From Chloroflexota bacterium (lineage in GTDB: Bacteria; Chloroflexota; Dehalococcoidia; Lucifugimonadales; Lucifugimonadaceae), in NCBI GenBank assembly GCA_030831265.1, contig JAURLM010000204.1:1-6513 (forward strand): a DNA stretch of 6,513 nucleotides, in the 5' to 3' direction. How positions within the stretch are numbered: the first letter of the stretch is position 1; every line of letters starts with the position of its first letter. The position numbers and the translations under genes are program-made. The notes below the pieces were generated by a model. That model saw only the letters and a list, made by a program, of their open reading frames with translations. It ran no database searches and was not told where the DNA came from. Shown here one piece after another: positions 4,454 through 6,513 of the stretch.

Positions 4454-6513
4454 GACGCACCTCCGGCAGCAATCGGTCAAGCCAGCGCGGCAAGTACCAG
4501 TTCCAGTCGCCGAACAGTCGCATCAACGCAGGGGCCACAAGAGCACGCACGATGGTCACATCCATGAAGATTGCGATGGCAAGCCCAAGACCGATGGACT
4601 TCACCACTATCACATCTGCCAGCACGAAACTGGCTGCTACGACAATTAAGATGGCCGCTGCTCCCGTGATGATCAACCCGCTCTTTTCGAGGCCTTCGAC
4701 CACTGCGGCGGCGTTGTCTCCGGTTCTCCTGTAGGCCTCTGATACACGGGACAGCAGGAAGATTTCGTAGTCCATGCTCAGGCCAAAGATGATGGCAAAT
4801 AGCAGAATTGGCACAGTTGCTTCAATCGTCCCGAGCGACTGGAAGTTCAACAGTCCAGAGAAATTTCCGTCTTGGAACACAAAGACCAGCGCACCGTACG
4901 CAGCGAATATGCTGAGCAGGTTCAGGACAACCGCCTTCAATGGCAATACCAGTGACCGGAACAACAGCATTAGAGACAGGTATGTGACGATTAGGACCCC
5001 CGCGACGACATACGGGAAGCGCGAATACAGTGAGTCCAGAATGTCTTTCAGGTCAGCTGCTCCGCCATCGACGTGTATCGCCCTCCCTGTACCGGGGTCA
5101 AACGACCGGATGTCCGTCACCAGCTTCTGCGCTCCCGGAGAAAACGGGTGCTGTGGGCTCTCCACAATGAACAATGCTGCGCCTGGTCGGACCGTGTCAC
5201 GCACAAGACGGGAAACGTAGCTGTCTGTTATCGCCTCCGGAACCTCGTAAAGAGCCTGGTAACGCTCCAGAGACCAGTCGTCTCCGAGGTTAACGATGCT
5301 GCTTACGCGAGTGACCTGCTCGACACCTTCAAGGGCTTTCCCGAACGCGTAAAGGTCAGCCATGTTCCCAGCAGCAAAGGGGTCTCCATCGAACGTGTAG
5401 ACCACCGGCACAACTGCACTGATTGCCAGGCCGAACTCACTGCGCAGGATGTCGAAACCCTGTCGTGATTCGAGCGTATCAGGCAGGATCGTGGCATCGA
5501 CCGCGCCAAGCCGCATGTGCCGGGCTGGCAGCACTGCCGCAATCAACAACGCGACCGTTGGCAGGAGAACCAGCATGGGCCGACGCATGACGAGGTTCGC
5601 GATTGGCCTCCATATAGAAATGTGAACTCCGGCTGCGAAGCGCACGCTGAACATATTGACCCGCGGCCCCAGGATACTGAGCAGTGCCGGAAGCAACGTA
5701 ATCGCAGCAAGGAATGACGCAAGTATCGCCACCACAGCACCGATACCAATCGACCGTAAAACCATCGTGTCGAAAATGAGAAGACTCATCAGGCCGATGA
5801 GGCTGGTAACAGCTGAGAAGAACACCGCCCGCCCGGCAAGGTTCTGCGACGTGGCAATGGCATCTTCCACTGACTTCCCGGAAGCAAGCTCTTCCCTGAA
5901 CCGGCTCGTGTAGAACAGTGAATAGTCGATACCTATGCCTATGCCGAGCAACGTGATGATGTTGAGTGCGAAGACCGAAACATCTACATCCCTCGATATG
6001 AAAAACACGAAGGCAAGTGAGATTACGACCCCCGCTCCACCCACGGCGGCAGGGGTGACAGCAGCGACAACGGTGCCAAAGACGAGCAGCAACGTGAGTG
6101 TGGCGAGTGGGAACGCAACGGTCTCTCCGCGTCGCAGGTCGTTTTCGCTGGCGAGGCTGATGTCGCGGTACAGCGCAGGGCCGCCGGTGGTGAGCAGTGT
6201 CAGCGGCGCAGGGTCTACATTCGCTACGACTTTTGCGATGAAGTCAACGGAATCTTCCAGTGGCAGGTCAAGGCTAACCGTCACATGTGCAATGTGGCCG
6301 TCTCCAGAAACCCTACCCGGCTCTTCAAGATGAGTACGGACGCTGAGCACCTCCGGCAGTTGCCGCATTGAGGCTACCGAACGTTCGACCGCTGCAACGA
6401 ACTCCGGATCGTAGGCGTTTAGATCAGGGCTCTGGAACAGCATCTCCACTGTGACCGTTGAGATGTTCAACTGGTCACGCAGGATCTGCCGCGTTATCGC
6501 AGATGGAAACTTA
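4443..6513 (-). CDS. MMPL/RND-family transporter, N-terminus beyond window edge
   Basis: This is an inner-membrane MMPL-type RND exporter, likely proton-driven and moving lipids or other hydrophobic molecules. The frame is open to the right edge, and 689 residues are visible (residue 1 read from base 6512). A TTG at 6470 is in frame but is not a credible start, because FPSAITRQILRDQ before it continues the usual first extracytoplasmic loop. Visible order: partial loop 1 (1-132); TM2-6 (about 133-154, 155-172, 179-200, 229-247, 254-282); TM7 (313-330); loop 2 (331-498); TM8-12 (499-518, 522-546, 566-587, 613-632, 636-664). TM1 and the true start are missing. The proton-relay Asp-Tyr pairs are intact in TM4 (GIGIDYSLF, Asp196-Tyr197) and TM10 (FGLSMDYEIFLL, Asp581-Tyr582), as in MmpL3-type proteins. 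The end, LFGDWNWYLPRWLDRLLP, is typical of the family. The TGA overlaps the downstream lipoprotein gene by 11 bases. Family is very sure; substrate is unknown. Confidence 0.95.
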   Translation of the reverse strand, partial: KFPSAITRQILRDQLNISTVTVEMLFQSPDLNAYDPEFVAAVERSVASMRQLPEVLSVRTHLEEPGRVSGDGHIAHVTVSLDLPLEDSVDFIAKVVANVDPAPLTLLTTGGPALYRDISLASENDLRRGETVAFPLATLTLLLVFGTVVAAVTPAAVGGAGVVISLAFVFFISRDVDVSVFALNIITLLGIGIGIDYSLFYTSRFREELASGKSVEDAIATSQNLAGRAVFFSAVTSLIGLMSLLIFDTMVLRSIGIGAVVAILASFLAAITLLPALLSILGPRVNMFSVRFAAGVHISIWRPIANLVMRRPMLVLLPTVALLIAAVLPARHMRLGAVDATILPDTLESRQGFDILRSEFGLAISAVVPVVYTFDGDPFAAGNMADLYAFGKALEGVEQVTRVSSIVNLGDDWSLERYQALYEVPEAITDSYVSRLVRDTVRPGAALFIVESPQHPFSPGAQKLVTDIRSFDPGTGRAIHVDGGAADLKDILDSLYSRFPYVVAGVLIVTYLSLMLLFRSLVLPLKAVVLNLLSIFAAYGALVFVFQDGNFSGLLNFQSLGTIEATVPILLFAIIFGLSMDYEIFLLSRVSEAYRRTGDNAAAVVEGLEKSGLIITGAAAILIVVAASFVLADVIVVKSIGLGLAIAIFMDVTIVRALVAPALMRLFGDWNWYLPRWLDRLLPEVRHVD
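4459..4464 (-). promoter_or_regulatory. Shine-Dalgarno site inside the transporter gene, fixing the lipoprotein start
   Basis: GGAGGT on the minus strand is 5 bases from the ATG at 4453 and lies within the last codons of the MMPL gene. It selects the ATG at 4453 over the in-frame TTG at 4480. Confidence 0.75.

Noticed and set aside
4454..4480. Longer lipoprotein start at the TTG at 4480
   Set aside because: It would add nine residues containing three Cys and two Arg ahead of a signal peptide that is already complete from the ATG at 4453. The GGAGGT site serves the ATG.
1..6513. CRISPR array, tRNA/rRNA, insertion sequence or attachment site
   Set aside because: No spaced direct repeats, no tRNA-like or rRNA-like sequence and no transposase or integrase motifs were seen. 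Almost all of the window is explained by five ordinary coding regions.

Overview
The window holds five genes packed head to tail, all on the minus strand. Two of them are cut by the window edges. There is no RNA gene, insertion sequence, integrase, CRISPR array or long repeat that I can see. In transcription order (right to left) the genes are: (1) an MMPL/RND-family membrane transporter whose N-terminus lies beyond base 6513; (2) a lipoprotein with the AttH/CrtC-like lipocalin fold, overlapping the transporter by 11 bases; (3) after a 101-base gap, a small flavin reductase-like FMN-binding split-barrel protein with a TTG start; (4) a GT-B family 4 glycosyltransferase, 3 bases further on, with an unassigned C-terminal extension; (5) after a 126-base gap, a multi-pass membrane protein resembling MATE/MOP-superfamily flippases, also with a TTG start, which runs off the left edge. 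Gene 5 is easy to miss because its stop codon lies outside the window.

Organism: G+C is moderately high (high fifties by eye), Shine-Dalgarno sequences are strong, two of the five genes appear to start with TTG, and gene spacing is tight. This is bacterial chromosome. The lipoprotein signal, the MMPL transporter and the GT4 plus MATE-like combination would fit a Chloroflexota-type lineage or another high-GC environmental bacterium. That is an impression from family style, not a demonstrated assignment.

Layout: 4443-6513 and 3329-4453 form one translationally coupled pair, an envelope transporter plus a surface or periplasm-facing lipoprotein. The 3228-3328 gap contains a perfect palindrome over the lipoprotein stop codon, a small hairpin and a TATAAT box, so a second transcript may begin there. 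2727-3227 and 1353-2723 are coupled (3-base gap). The 1227-1352 gap has two weak hairpins and no clear promoter, and the flippase-like gene may be read through from upstream.

How the genes could work together: genes 1 and 2 look like lipid or lipid-like substrate export with a lipocalin-type partner. Genes 4 and 5 look like sugar transfer and movement of a glycosylated lipid or similar carrier across the membrane. The flavin reductase would supply reduced flavin to an oxygenase not seen here, or act as a small FMN oxidoreductase. A shared envelope glycolipid pathway is an inference from order only. All individual families are known, and I do not see a clearly new system.
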